A stretch of DNA of 47,744 nucleotides from an uncultured Ruminococcus sp. (GCA_902764235.1 CACWVH010000021.1:1-47744); one strand, 5' to 3'. Shown: positions 34,031 through 42,143, counted from the stretch's first letter. Notes: generated by a model not told the origin, from the letters alone. Numbers and translations are program-made.

Positions 34031-35395
34031 ATGGATACTTTGAAAAATATCAATTCATTTATAAACGGTATAGTCTGGGGTCCCTTCATGCTATGCATTC
34101 TGCTCGGAGTCGGTATCTTCTATACATTCAAGCTGCGGTTCTTTCAGATCAGGCATTTTAAGCTCTGGTGGAAAAAAACCTTCTGCTCAATTTTTACTCA
34201 AAGCAATACGACCGGAGGTAAAAATAAGCTCTCGCCTTTCCGTGCAATGGCAACGGCTCTTGCAGGCGCTATCGGAACAGGTAATATAGTCGGTGTTGCC
34301 GGAGCGATCTCGCTCGGAGGTGCAGGTGCGGTTTTCTGGATGTGGGTAGCTGCCGTTTTCGGAATGGCTACTATTTTTGCTGAAAATGTGCTCGGCGTCC
34401 GATACAGGGAAAAAAGAAACGGTGTCTTTGTGGGTGGACCTATGTATTACATAGAAAAGGGTCTGCACTGCAAATGGGTCGCTGTCATTTTTGCAGCACT
34501 GTGTACCCTTGCAGCACTGGGAATGGGTAATATGACTCAGGCAAATTCCGTTGCAGGAGCTTTGAAGGAAGGCTTCGGGATATCTCCTCAGATAAGCGGA
34601 ATTGTGATCGCTGCCGCTGCTGCCTTTGTGATCTTTGGCGGAATAGGAAGAATTTCGGCACTGACTGAAAAGCTTGTTCCTTTTATGGCTGTGTTGTATA
34701 TTTTTGCTGCTCTGATCGTACTTACTGTCAACTACAGAAGGATTCCCGGCGCATTTGCTGAAATAATCTGCGGAGCATTTGATTTCAGATGTGCCGCCGG
34801 TGGATTTATGGGCTACGGTATGTCGAGAGCACTGAAATATGGCATATCCAGAGGTGTGTTTTCAAATGAAGCAGGTCTCGGCAGCTCACCTATCGTTCAT
34901 GCTGCTGCGGATACTGACGATCCGTATACACAAGGAATGTGGGGAATGTTTCAGGTCTTTGTAGACACTATCGTGCTTTGTACGCTGATGGCATTATGTA
35001 TTCTGACAACCGGAGCAGATATCAGTGAGCCGGACAGCATAAAGCTCAGCACAGAAGCATTTACTTCTGTGCTCGGAAATGCAGGCAAAATATTTATCTC
35101 GGCTTCAATAGTTCTTTTTGCATTTGCAACACTTGTGTCCTGGTGCTATTTTGGCGAAAAAAGCGTTGAATATCTCAGCGGCGGACGTTTTATCGTACTA
35201 TACAGAGTTCTGTATGCAGCAGCCTCTTATATAGGCTGTATTATGAGTCTGTCCCTTGTATGGGAAATTTCAGATACGCTCAACGGACTTATGGCTGTGC
35301 CTAATCTTGCAGCCTTGATTTTACTGAGTAGTAAGATCAGATACTCTGAAATGTCTGTTGCTTGCAAAAACAAAAAGCAAGTATTACAAAACTAA
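34031..35395 (+). CDS. AGCS family alanine or glycine:cation symporter
   Basis: 454-residue sodium- or proton-coupled amino acid carrier (AGCS family) with about ten or eleven helices. Family signatures are ALAGAIGTGNIVGVAGAISLGGAGAVFWMW, GPMYYIEKG, and the block RGVFSNEAGLGSSPIVHAAADTDDPYTQGMWGMFQVFVDTIV. It imports alanine, glycine or similar. GGGGTG precedes the ATG. The substrate is not decided by sequence. The C-terminal tail is short and lysine-rich. Confidence 0.95.
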   Translation: MDTLKNINSFINGIVWGPFMLCILLGVGIFYTFKLRFFQIRHFKLWWKKTFCSIFTQSNTTGGKNKLSPFRAMATALAGAIGTGNIVGVAGAISLGGAGAVFWMWVAAVFGMATIFAENVLGVRYREKRNGVFVGGPMYYIEKGLHCKWVAVIFAALCTLAALGMGNMTQANSVAGALKEGFGISPQISGIVIAAAAAFVIFGGIGRISALTEKLVPFMAVLYIFAALIVLTVNYRRIPGAFAEIICGAFDFRCAAGGFMGYGMSRALKYGISRGVFSNEAGLGSSPIVHAAADTDDPYTQGMWGMFQVFVDTIVLCTLMALCILTTGADISEPDSIKLSTEAFTSVLGNAGKIFISASIVLFAFATLVSWCYFGEKSVEYLSGGRFIVLYRVLYAAASYIGCIMSLSLVWEISDTLNGLMAVPNLAALILLSSKIRYSEMSVACKNKKQVLQN

Positions 35396-35601
35396 CCTTG
35401 CCGACGACGAAAAAATAGTCCTCAGTGGGTGCACAGGCGAAATTGACAGGGCAGGCACTGCGGCATTTCCATACCTATGGAAATAAAAGGCGGAAGATAG
35501 TATATAATATAATTGTATATTTATGTAAAGGTCAGTGCTTGCCTTTTGACGGTGTTTTATATGGTGGGGCTGAAATATTTTTCCGAAGGCGCAGATTATT
35601 T
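35396..35601 (+). promoter_or_regulatory. Region upstream of holB with an inverted repeat
   Basis: ATTTCCATA (35465-35473) and TATGGAAAT (35476-35484) form a perfect inverted repeat with a 2-base centre. A TATAAT-like hexamer in GTATATAATATAATTG near 35505 may be the -10 of holB, but no clear -35 is seen. In-frame codons upstream of 35602 have no family similarity and are not treated as coding. Confidence 0.4.
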
Positions 35602-36561
35602 ATGATGCTTAATGAATTTGTTGGAAATGATACAGTTAAATATGAGCTTTCCAAGGCAATGGCCTCGGAAGCCTTCCCTCATGCATTGATAATTGAGGGA
35701 GCTAAGGGTACAGGCAAAAAAACTCTTGCCGGTATTATCGCATCTTACTGCGTGTGTCTTTCAGATGAAGATAAACCATGCGGCAGATGTGCAGGCTGTG
35801 TCAAGGCACTGCATAAATGTCATCCGGATATCTTTGTCATAGACGGTACTCAGCCCGGTGCACTCAGCATCGAAAATGTCAGAAAAATACGCTCAGATGC
35901 TTTTATTATGCCTAATGAAGCACCTAAAAAAGCTTATCTTATTCTTGACTGCGATAAAATGCTTGCACCTGCTCAGAATGCTTTGCTGAAAATACTTGAA
36001 GAGCCTCCTTTAAATGTAGTGTTTGTTCTGACAGTCAGCTCGGCTAATATTCTTTTGCAGACAGTTCGCTCAAGATCAAGGATATATACGCTTTACCCGC
36101 CTGATAAGGAAGAAGCCGCCGCATATCTTGAGAAGCGTTATCCGGAGATAAATCCCGGTGAACTCAATAATCATGCTGCTCTTTGCGGTGGAAATATCGG
36201 CGCTGCAATAACAGGCATAGAAGGCGGCGGAGAGGAAGCTGCTGCTCTTGCAGAAGAAATGCTGCACGCTGTTGTCAAAAGACGAAGCTATGATCTTCTG
36301 CTTCTGACAACAAGGCTTTCATCAAGCCGGGAATTTGCAGCAAAGTCTATTGATATGCTTCTCGGGCTGTCCGGTGAGGCAATCCGAGCGTCAGCCGGTC
36401 TTGATGTTACTTCTGAAGCTGCTAAAGCAGCCTCTGAAAAGCTGACTTTGGAACGTCTGTACAAGCTTGCGGATAATATTGAAAAAGCACGCGAGGTTTT
36501 GAAATCAAATGTCAACCTGAATTTTTTTGGTACATGGCTTTGTGCACAGCTTTTGGGATGA
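35602..36561 (+). CDS. holB: DNA polymerase III subunit delta'
   Basis: 319-residue clamp-loader AAA+ subunit. Features are FVGNDTVKYELSKAM, the Walker A-like GAKGTGKKTLA (about residues 34-44), a zinc module CGRCAGCVKALHKCHPD, then SIENVRKIRSDAFIMPNEAPKKAYLI, the ALLKILEEPP stretch and RSRSR in the arginine-finger position (the usual SRC Cys is Ser). It loads the beta clamp at the replication fork. The start is MMLNEFVG at 35602 because the preceding in-frame 59 codons do not match the family. Placement directly upstream of ricT is the classical Firmicute order. Confidence 0.92.
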   Translation: MMLNEFVGNDTVKYELSKAMASEAFPHALIIEGAKGTGKKTLAGIIASYCVCLSDEDKPCGRCAGCVKALHKCHPDIFVIDGTQPGALSIENVRKIRSDAFIMPNEAPKKAYLILDCDKMLAPAQNALLKILEEPPLNVVFVLTVSSANILLQTVRSRSRIYTLYPPDKEEAAAYLEKRYPEINPGELNNHAALCGGNIGAAITGIEGGGEEAAALAEEMLHAVVKRRSYDLLLLTTRLSSSREFAAKSIDMLLGLSGEAIRASAGLDVTSEAAKAASEKLTLERLYKLADNIEKAREVLKSNVNLNFFGTWLCAQLLG

Positions 36562-36660
36562 TATCAGAAAATCAGCTCCGATCGGAATATGCATAAATTA
36601 TGTATTCACTGTTTATGCTGTATCCGGTCAGACATAAGTTTATAGAATCGGAGGATAAAA

Positions 36661-37530
36661 ATGACCAGTGTTATTGGTGTAAGATTCAAGGAAGTAGGAA
36701 AGGTATATTATTTTGACCCGAACGGACTCGAATTAAAAGTCGGAGATAATGTTATTGTAGAAACAAGCCGCGGTGTGGAATGCGGTAAGGTTGCTCTTGC
36801 AAACAGAGAGCTCAGCGATGATAAGGTTACTGTACCGCTTAAAAAGCTTATTCGCAAGGCAACTGAAGAAGATCTTAAAACTGTTGAAGAAAACAGAAAA
36901 AAAGAGAAAAAGGCCTTTGCTATCTGTGAACAGAAAATTGCTCAGCATAAGCTCCAGATGAAGCTCGTCAATGTTGAATATACCTTTGACAATAATAAGA
37001 TACTCTTTTATTTCACCGCTGACGGAAGGGTCGATTTCAGGGATCTTGTCAAGGATCTTGCCTATGTTTTCAGAACAAGAATAGAGCTAAGACAGATCGG
37101 TGTACGTGATGAAGCAAAGATGCTCGGGGGACTGGGTATATGCGGCAGACCCTTCTGCTGTAATACATTTCTCGGAGAATTCCAGCCTGTTTCTATTAAA
37201 ATGGCTAAGGAACAAGGAATGTCGCTTAATCCTGTAAAGATCTCAGGCACCTGCGGAAGACTTATGTGCTGTCTTAAATACGAACAAGATGTCTATTCAA
37301 AGCTTCTGAAAAGCACTCCGAAAATCGGTGCTATCGTTGATACTCCCGACGGTAAGGGTAACGTCATTGACGTCAACCTTATTACCGGTATACTGACAGT
37401 TTCTCTGAATAAAGCACCTGATGCTGCTCCCCATACTTATAAGGTAACCGACGTCAAGGTTATCAAGGATGCACAGATCAAGCTCGAACGCTCAGAGATC
37501 GAAAAGCTTAAAAAGCTTGAAAAGGACTGA
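36661..37530 (+). CDS. ricT: RicT/YaaT PSP1-domain protein
   Basis: 289-residue PSP1 protein. In Bacillus subtilis RicT, with RicA and RicF, forms a [4Fe-4S]-containing complex that directs RNase Y processing and affects sporulation and competence. The cluster-binding Cys set is present: C161, C166, C167 (CGRPFCC) and C198, C203, C204 (CGRLMCC). The PSP1 domain spans roughly residues 65-150, and the C-terminal part is lysine-rich. GGAGG precedes the ATG. It is about 100 bases after holB. Confidence 0.95.
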   Translation: MTSVIGVRFKEVGKVYYFDPNGLELKVGDNVIVETSRGVECGKVALANRELSDDKVTVPLKKLIRKATEEDLKTVEENRKKEKKAFAICEQKIAQHKLQMKLVNVEYTFDNNKILFYFTADGRVDFRDLVKDLAYVFRTRIELRQIGVRDEAKMLGGLGICGRPFCCNTFLGEFQPVSIKMAKEQGMSLNPVKISGTCGRLMCCLKYEQDVYSKLLKSTPKIGAIVDTPDGKGNVIDVNLITGILTVSLNKAPDAAPHTYKVTDVKVIKDAQIKLERSEIEKLKKLEKD

Positions 37531-37563
37531 CAGCTGCTTCTGAAAAATGCTTTATTTACATTT

Positions 37564-37605
37564 CGATCCTCTGCCCTGTAATTTCGGGCAGCGGATCGTT
37601 ATTTT
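37564..37605 (+). terminator. Terminator of ricT
   Basis: CGATCC-T-CTGCCC pairs with GGGCAG-C-GGATCG (12 pairs, one internal mismatch) and is followed by TTATTTT. Confidence 0.85.
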
Positions 37606-37620
37606 CAATATTATGGATAA

Positions 37621-37644
37621 GTATACATATCAGTATACATATCA
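37621..37644 (+). repeat. Tandem 12-bp repeat upstream of the tRNA promoter
   Basis: GTATACATATCA occurs twice in perfect tandem, 24 bases before the -35 of the tRNA promoter. Confidence 0.9.
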
Positions 37645-37667
37645 TTTAAAAAAATTTCAGAAATCTA

Positions 37668-37696
37668 TTGACAAAACAGAAAATCTATGATATTAT
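37668..37696 (+). promoter_or_regulatory. Promoter of the tRNA-Thr/tRNA-Tyr unit
   Basis: TTGACA (37668-37673), a 17-base spacer and TATTAT (37691-37696), about 33 bases before the tRNA-Thr 5' end. Confidence 0.88.
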
Positions 37697-37728
37697 ATAT
37701 GAGTCGTCAGATGACGCAAAGTTAATAA

Positions 37729-37801
37729 GCTGGTGTAGCTCAGTTGGTAGAGCAGCTGATTTGTAATCAGCAGGTCGGGAGTTCGAGTCTGTCCACCAGC
37801 T
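37729..37801 (+). tRNA. tRNA-Thr (anticodon TGT)
   Basis: 73 bases without CCA. The acceptor stem is GCTGGTG with CACCAGC and discriminator T. The D-stem is GCTC with GAGC, the anticodon stem GCTGA with TCAGC with loop TTTGTAA, and the T-loop TTCGAGT. The T-stem (GGGAG with CTGTC) has one G-G mismatch at 51-63 and one G-U pair. Confidence 0.95.
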
Positions 37802-37812
37802 CTTTTAAAAAC

Positions 37813-37838
37813 AAGCCTACTGTTACCGGTAGGCTTTA
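37813..37838 (+). other. Hairpin between the two tRNAs
   Basis: AAGCCTAC pairs with GTAGGCTT around an 8-base loop, followed by only TATA. It may be a processing signal or a partial terminator. Confidence 0.45.
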
Positions 37839-37843
37839 TATAT

Positions 37844-37924
37844 GGGGGAGTTCCAGAGCGGTCAAATGGGGCAGACTGTAAATCTGTTGCTTCGGCTTCG
37901 GTGGTTCGAATCCGCCCTCCCCCA
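37844..37924 (+). tRNA. tRNA-Tyr (anticodon GTA)
   Basis: 81-base class II tRNA with a long variable arm and no encoded CCA. The acceptor stem is GGGGGAG with CTCCCCC and discriminator A, the anticodon stem CAGA with TCTG with loop carrying GTA, and the T-loop GGTTCGAATCC. It belongs to the same transcript as tRNA-Thr. Confidence 0.95.
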
Positions 37925-38065
37925 TAAACGCCCCTCGTCTAACGCCGAGGGGCTCAATGAATAATGAATAGTGAATAATGAATAGTTTATAATATTGCTC
38001 CGAGGGGCGTTTATGTATTATTCGTTATTCATTATTCATTATTCATTTTTCATTATTCATTAAAA
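37923..38065. repeat. Nested inverted repeat with AATAATGAAT-type arms after the tRNAs
   Basis: CATAAACGCCCCTCG (37923-37937) and CGAGGGGCGTTTATG (38001-38015) are perfect 15-base inverted arms. Inside them GCCCCTCG with CGAGGGGC (37930-37953) gives a terminator-like hairpin. The interior carries tandem TGAATAATGAATAG units, and their reverse complements (ATTATTCATT) follow at about 38016-38060, so large alternative structures can form. Confidence 0.85.
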
Positions 38066-38076
38066 ATGAGGTAAAC

Positions 38077-38154
38077 TGTACCCAAGAAACTGGACACGCA
38101 ATCTTTAGTAAATTCGTGTACCGTCCCCTGTAAACCGGACACGCAAATCTTTTG
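38077..38154 (+). mobile_element. Two same-orientation fragments resembling IS3-family ends
   Basis: TGTACC...CTGGACACGCA (from 38077) and TGTACCGTCCCCTGTAAACC followed by GGACACGCA (from 38117) are 40 bases apart and in the same orientation. TGTACnG-CCCC...GGACA resembles the terminal inverted repeats of many IS3-family elements. No transposase is present, so these are at most remnants. Confidence 0.4.
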
Positions 38155-38182
38155 ATGTCCCGAAATCAGACAGGCAGCCTAT

Positions 38183-38217
38183 AAAACCGTCCCGATGAAA
38201 CACCGGGACGGTTTTTT
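38183..38217. terminator. Terminator of the small anchored-protein gene
   Basis: Perfect 12-pair stem AAAACCGTCCCG with CGGGACGGTTTT and a 9-base loop, with T-runs on both strands, immediately after the minus-strand stop codon. Confidence 0.92.
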
Positions 38218-38220
38218 CAT

Positions 38221-38742
38221 TCAGCCGTACATTTCTCCGAGCGTAGTATCAAGGGAAAGCTGTCTGCATTCTAAACCCTCCGGCTTTGAATGATGATGTG
38301 CGCTCGGATCATCACAGAAGATACTTCCACGAGTGATTTTTTTCTCAGGAATATCCTGAACCGAATAACACAGATGATCCAGCGACAGATTATCTATTCC
38401 ATGATACTTCATTGCCTGAAAAACAGTTGCTTTTTCGGCAGCTTCTTTCCTCTCAGATTCTGAAGCATTTTCATCAGGTGCCCAGACAAGATACTCCCCA
38501 TAATAATCCTGAGTTTTATTTGTAATCAAGCCATTCTCAATACGATAATGGGTATCCTTGCAGGCAAAATCTATTGTTGTTATATTTGTCTGATCGACTT
38601 CTGAATCATATCCGATCAATACTCCTATAAGGCTATCCAGAAATACAAATCTCAGAAGGAAAAAACCTGTAAATACCAATATACAAACTATAATTATCGC
38701 AATGGTGACTGAATTTTTCTTATGTTTCACTGATGAGTTCAT
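38221..38742 (-). CDS. Small membrane-anchored protein of unknown function
   Basis: 173 residues. A basic N-terminus and one transmembrane helix (about 12-34, VTIAIIIVCILVFTGFFLL) are followed by an extracytoplasmic domain with a His cluster (AHHHS, about 147-151) and two Cys pairs candidates. I do not recognise a family. It has its own terminator and is bounded upstream by a minus-strand copy of the dispersed repeat. The start is taken at the first ATG, although a clear ribosome binding site is weak (GGGGGAAG). Confidence 0.72.
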   Translation of the reverse strand: MNSSVKHKKNSVTIAIIIVCILVFTGFFLLRFVFLDSLIGVLIGYDSEVDQTNITTIDFACKDTHYRIENGLITNKTQDYYGEYLVWAPDENASESERKEAAEKATVFQAMKYHGIDNLSLDHLCYSVQDIPEKKITRGSIFCDDPSAHHHSKPEGLECRQLSLDTTLGEMYG

Positions 38743-38804
38743 CTTTTAACTTCCCCCGAATTTTTTTAATCTAATTATATTTTATAGCACTTCTATTGTC
38801 AAGC

Positions 38805-38875
38805 GCCCGCAATTTTGACAGCAGAGGCACTCCGTTCTATGTCGGCTGGTTTTAGTTTATTCAAAGCTCTCTGAA
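38805..38875 (-). repeat. Dispersed intergenic repeat, degenerate copy F (module 2, opposite orientation)
   Basis: Read on the minus strand it contains CGGAGTGCCTCTGCTGTC followed by AAAATTGCGGGC, matching the start of module 2 in copy D with a few changes. It sits in the gap between sigG and the small anchored-protein gene. Confidence 0.6.
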
Positions 38876-38921
38876 CAATCTAAATATCGAACTATATAAT
38901 ACACCCTTTTATAATTTTCGA

Positions 38922-39710
38922 TTATCCTTCCATTTCCTTGCGTATTCTGAGCATTGCCGTTTTTTCAAGTCTTGAAACCTGTGCCTGACTTATCCCGATT
39001 TCATCAGCAACCTCTGTCTGTGTCCTGCCCCGAAGATACCGCAGAGTCAGGATATTTTTTTCCCTTTCGCTAAGCTTTTCTACCGCCTCACGCAGAGCAA
39101 TCTGTTCAAGCCACTTTTTATCATCTGTTTTATCACCAAGGGTGTCCATTACAAAAACCGTATCTGTCCCGTCTGAATATACCGGCTCATATATTGAAAC
39201 CGGATCAACGATCGATTCGAGTGCGATAACTACATTTTCCGGACTACTTTCTATCTCCTTTGCAATCTGATCTATTGTAGGCTCTCTGCCTGTTCTTGCC
39301 GTGATCTGTTCCTTTGCCTGCATTGCCCGGTATGCCGTATCCTTTATTGAGCGGCTCACACGCAGCGGACTGTAATCCCTGAGATGCCGTCTGACCTCTC
39401 CGATTATCATAGGAACTCCATAGGTCGAGAATCTTACATCAAGCTCCGGATTGAAATTATCTATCGCCTTTATCAGACCGATACATCCGACCTGAAAAAG
39501 ATCGTCAGGGTTCTCTCCCCTGCCTGCGAATTTCTGTATCACACTCAGAACAAGCAGCAGATTTCCGTTTATCATTTCTTCTCTTGCCTTCTGACTTTCC
39601 TGTTCTGTTCCGTTTTTTATTATACGCAGCAGCTCGGTTTTCCTTTGCTCCGGAATAGCTTTGAGCTTTGCTGTATTAACACCACATATCTCAACCTTGT
39701 TAAATGCCAC
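38922..39710 (-). CDS. sigG: Late forespore sigma factor SigG
   Basis: 262-residue sporulation sigma factor. The N-terminal NKVEICGVNTAKLKAIP tag is diagnostic for SigG. Region 2 (GRGENPDDLFQVGCIGLIKAIDNFNP) and the core-binding/melting segment RFSTYGVPMIIGEVRRHLRDY are intact, as is the region 4 helix-turn-helix RTQTEVADEIGISQAQVSRLEK. It directs late forespore genes, so the organism has or recently had an endospore programme. The most likely start is GTG at 39710, seven bases after GGAGGT; the in-frame TTG at 39716 is too close. A 45-base inverted repeat covers the start (see findings). Confidence 0.95.
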   Translation of the reverse strand: MAFNKVEICGVNTAKLKAIPEQRKTELLRIIKNGTEQESQKAREEMINGNLLLVLSVIQKFAGRGENPDDLFQVGCIGLIKAIDNFNPELDVRFSTYGVPMIIGEVRRHLRDYSPLRVSRSIKDTAYRAMQAKEQITARTGREPTIDQIAKEIESSPENVVIALESIVDPVSIYEPVYSDGTDTVFVMDTLGDKTDDKKWLEQIALREAVEKLSEREKNILTLRYLRGRTQTEVADEIGISQAQVSRLEKTAMLRIRKEMEG

Positions 39711-39753
39711 AGTCAATACCTCCGTTTTTGCTTTTAACGAAAGTATTGACTGT
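39709..39753 (-). promoter_or_regulatory. Leader hairpin over the sigG start codon
   Basis: ACAGTCAATAC (39709-39719) and GTATTGACTGT (39743-39753) are perfect 11-base arms around 23 bases. In the mRNA the 3' arm contains the GTG start and touches the GGAGG site, so folding would restrict initiation. Dampening of sigG translation by a leader hairpin has been described in Bacillus subtilis. Confidence 0.7.
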
Positions 39754-39810
39754 TTTTTTATCTTTATTCATATAAAAAGCGGTTATTCTTTCATCCCGCT
39801 TTGAGAAATA

Positions 39811-39854
39811 GAAAAGACGGTATACAGTGCTTTACTGCATACCGCCGTTTTTTA
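39811..39854. terminator. Terminator after pnp, probably bidirectional
   Basis: CGGTATACAG (39818-39827) pairs with CTGCATACCG (39835-39844), continuous in minus-strand RNA through one G-U pair. On the minus strand TCTTTTC follows; on the plus strand TTTTTTATTT follows. Confidence 0.82.
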
Positions 39855-39858
39855 TTTA

Positions 39859-42048
39859 TCAGTCATTGTGATTGTTTCTTCTGCCGCCTCTGAAGCCGCC
39901 GTTTCTCGGACCTGACGGTCTGCGTGCAGGAAGCTCATTCTCGGGTGTAAGACCCTCAACCTCGATGAGAGCTTCTCTTCTTGAAAGATTGAGTCTGCCC
40001 TTATCATCAATATCAAGCACCTTGACTATAATAACATCGTCAACATTAACAACATCTGTTACCTTGTCTGTGCGCTTGACATCAAGCTGTGATATATGGC
40101 AAAGTCCTTCCTTGCCGGGAGCTATCTCTACAAATGCACCGAAATCCATCAGTCTTGTAACTCTGCCCTTGAAGATGGTGCCAGGCTCGGGATCCTTTAC
40201 GATAGTATCTACAATGGTCATCGCCCTGTTACAATTATCAATATCAAGACCGCTGACAAAAACATGACCGTCCTCTTCGATATCTATCTTGACATCACAT
40301 TCAGCACAGATCTTCTGGATAACCTTTCCGCTTGAACCGATAACCTCACGAATCTTGTCAACAGGAATAACTGTTGAAAGCATCTTCGGAGCATACTTTG
40401 AAAGCTCTTTTCTCGGCTCCGGAATAGCCTTGAGCATTACCTCGTCAAGGATATAATCTCTTGCCTTGTGTGTCTTATAGAGTGCTTCCTTGACCATGTC
40501 AGGTGTAAGACCGCTGATCTTGAGATCCATCTGGATCGCTGTGATACCCTCATGTGTACCTGCAACCTTGAAGTCCATATCTCCGAAGAAATCCTCAAGG
40601 CCCTGAATATCTACCATTGTCATCCAGCGATCGCCCTCGGTGATAAGTCCGCAGGAAATACCTGCAACAGGAGCCTTGATCGGTACGCCGGCATCCATAA
40701 GTGAAAGTGTGCTTCCGCAGATAGAGCCCTGTGATGTAGAACCATTTGATGAAAGAATCTCAGATACAAGACGGATAGTATAGGGGAACTCTTCCTCTGA
40801 CGGAATTACCGGGACGAGTGCTCTCTCAGCAAGTGCACCGTGACCGATCTCACGTCTGCCGGGACCTCTTGAAGGCTTTGTCTCGCCGACAGAATATGAC
40901 GGGAAATTATAGTGATGGATATATCTCTTTGAAGTCTGATCGTCGATACCGTCAAGTGACTGCTTGTCGCTGATGGAGCCGAGTGTTGTAATTGTAAGTA
41001 CCTGTGTCTGACCTCTTGTGAAAAGTCCTGAACCATGTACTCTCGGAAGTATGCCGACCTCAGAAGCAAGAGGACGCATTTCGTCCATCTTTCTGCCGTC
41101 AACTCTCTTCTGCTCATCAAGCAGCCAGCGGCGTACAACAAACTTCTGTGTCTTATACAGACATTCGTCGATCTTTGCCTCCTGATCGGGGTAGATCTCA
41201 TCGAATTTTTCATGTACGCTGTCATAGATCGGCTTGAGTCTTTCGTCACGGATCTTCTTGTCATCTGTGTCAAGAGCTACCTTGATATCCTCAATCGAGA
41301 ATTCCTTGATTGCCTCAAACATCTCATGGTCAGGCTCATTGCTCGGGTATTCAAATTTAGCCTTGCCTATCTCAGCCTGTATTCCCTTTATGAACTCTAT
41401 GATCTTCTGGTTTGCCTCGTGACCTGCCATGATACCGCTGTACATAACATCATCGGGAACGATGTTTGCGCCTGCCTCGATCATTGCGATCCTGCTGTCT
41501 GTTGAAGCAACGGTTACAGCCATCTGGGAAACCTCTCTCTGCTCCTTAGTGGGATTGATGATGAATTCACCGTCAACGAGACCTACTGAAACAGCTGAAA
41601 TAGGACCATTCCACGGAATATCAGAAATGCTCAGCGCAATTGAAGTACCGACCATTGCTGCGATCTCAGGAAGGCAGTCCGGGTCATACGCCATGACTGT
41701 ACAAACGATAGAAACATCATTTCTCATATCCTTCGGGAAAAGAGGACGGATAGGTCTGTCAATAACTCTTGATACGAGTATAGCCTTTTCAGAGGGTCTG
41801 CCCTCTCTTTTGCCGTATGCGCCCGGAATCTTTCCGAGAGCATACTGCTTCTCCTCAAAATCAACTGAAAGCGGGAAGAAATCCACACCCTCTCTCGGCT
41901 TTGCTGATGCTGTTGCAGCAACATGGACAACTGTTTCGCCGTAGCGTACAAAGCATGCGCCGTTTGCAAGCTGTGTTGTTTTGCCTGTTTCTACAACAAG
42001 CGGTCTGCCTGCAAATTCAGTTTCAAATTTTCTGTAATTTTCAAACAT
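39859..42048 (-). CDS. pnp: Polyribonucleotide nucleotidyltransferase
   Basis: 729-residue PNPase, the 3'-5' phosphorolytic exonuclease of RNA decay. Two RNase PH domains are present (the second with GRRKMDEMRP-like RVDGRKMDEMRPL, FTRGQTQVLT, GRREIGHGALAERAL and STSQGSICGSTLSLMDAGVPI). A KH domain (IREVIGSSGKVIQKICAE) and an S1 domain (GTIFKGRVTRLMDFGAFVEI) follow. The tail is Arg/Gly-rich (RRPSGPRNGGFRGGRRNN). GGAGGAAAG precedes the ATG. It lies downstream of rpsO in the conserved rpsO-pnp order. Confidence 0.97.
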   Translation of the reverse strand: MFENYRKFETEFAGRPLVVETGKTTQLANGACFVRYGETVVHVAATASAKPREGVDFFPLSVDFEEKQYALGKIPGAYGKREGRPSEKAILVSRVIDRPIRPLFPKDMRNDVSIVCTVMAYDPDCLPEIAAMVGTSIALSISDIPWNGPISAVSVGLVDGEFIINPTKEQREVSQMAVTVASTDSRIAMIEAGANIVPDDVMYSGIMAGHEANQKIIEFIKGIQAEIGKAKFEYPSNEPDHEMFEAIKEFSIEDIKVALDTDDKKIRDERLKPIYDSVHEKFDEIYPDQEAKIDECLYKTQKFVVRRWLLDEQKRVDGRKMDEMRPLASEVGILPRVHGSGLFTRGQTQVLTITTLGSISDKQSLDGIDDQTSKRYIHHYNFPSYSVGETKPSRGPGRREIGHGALAERALVPVIPSEEEFPYTIRLVSEILSSNGSTSQGSICGSTLSLMDAGVPIKAPVAGISCGLITEGDRWMTMVDIQGLEDFFGDMDFKVAGTHEGITAIQMDLKISGLTPDMVKEALYKTHKARDYILDEVMLKAIPEPRKELSKYAPKMLSTVIPVDKIREVIGSSGKVIQKICAECDVKIDIEEDGHVFVSGLDIDNCNRAMTIVDTIVKDPEPGTIFKGRVTRLMDFGAFVEIAPGKEGLCHISQLDVKRTDKVTDVVNVDDVIIVKVLDIDDKGRLNLSRREALIEVEGLTPENELPARRPSGPRNGGFRGGRRNNHND

Positions 42049-42143
42049 TGATCTTTCCTCCGTTTTTTGTTTTTTCAGCCCCGGATAATATCTGACTATC
42101 CGGCTCTGTTTTTCCAGAGGAGCTTACCGGTCTGTACCAATGC

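Noticed and set aside
35425-35601. In-frame N-terminal extension of HolB
   Set aside because: The extra 59 residues do not resemble any delta' N-terminus, and the region contains promoter-like and palindromic sequence.
37950-38060. Possible CRISPR-like array of AATAATGAAT units
   Set aside because: Units are short, contiguous and without spacers, and no cas gene is present; better described as an inverted AT-rich repeat.
41035-41944. Several plus-strand open frames
   Set aside because: They are shadows of pnp, which is fully accounted for on the minus strand.
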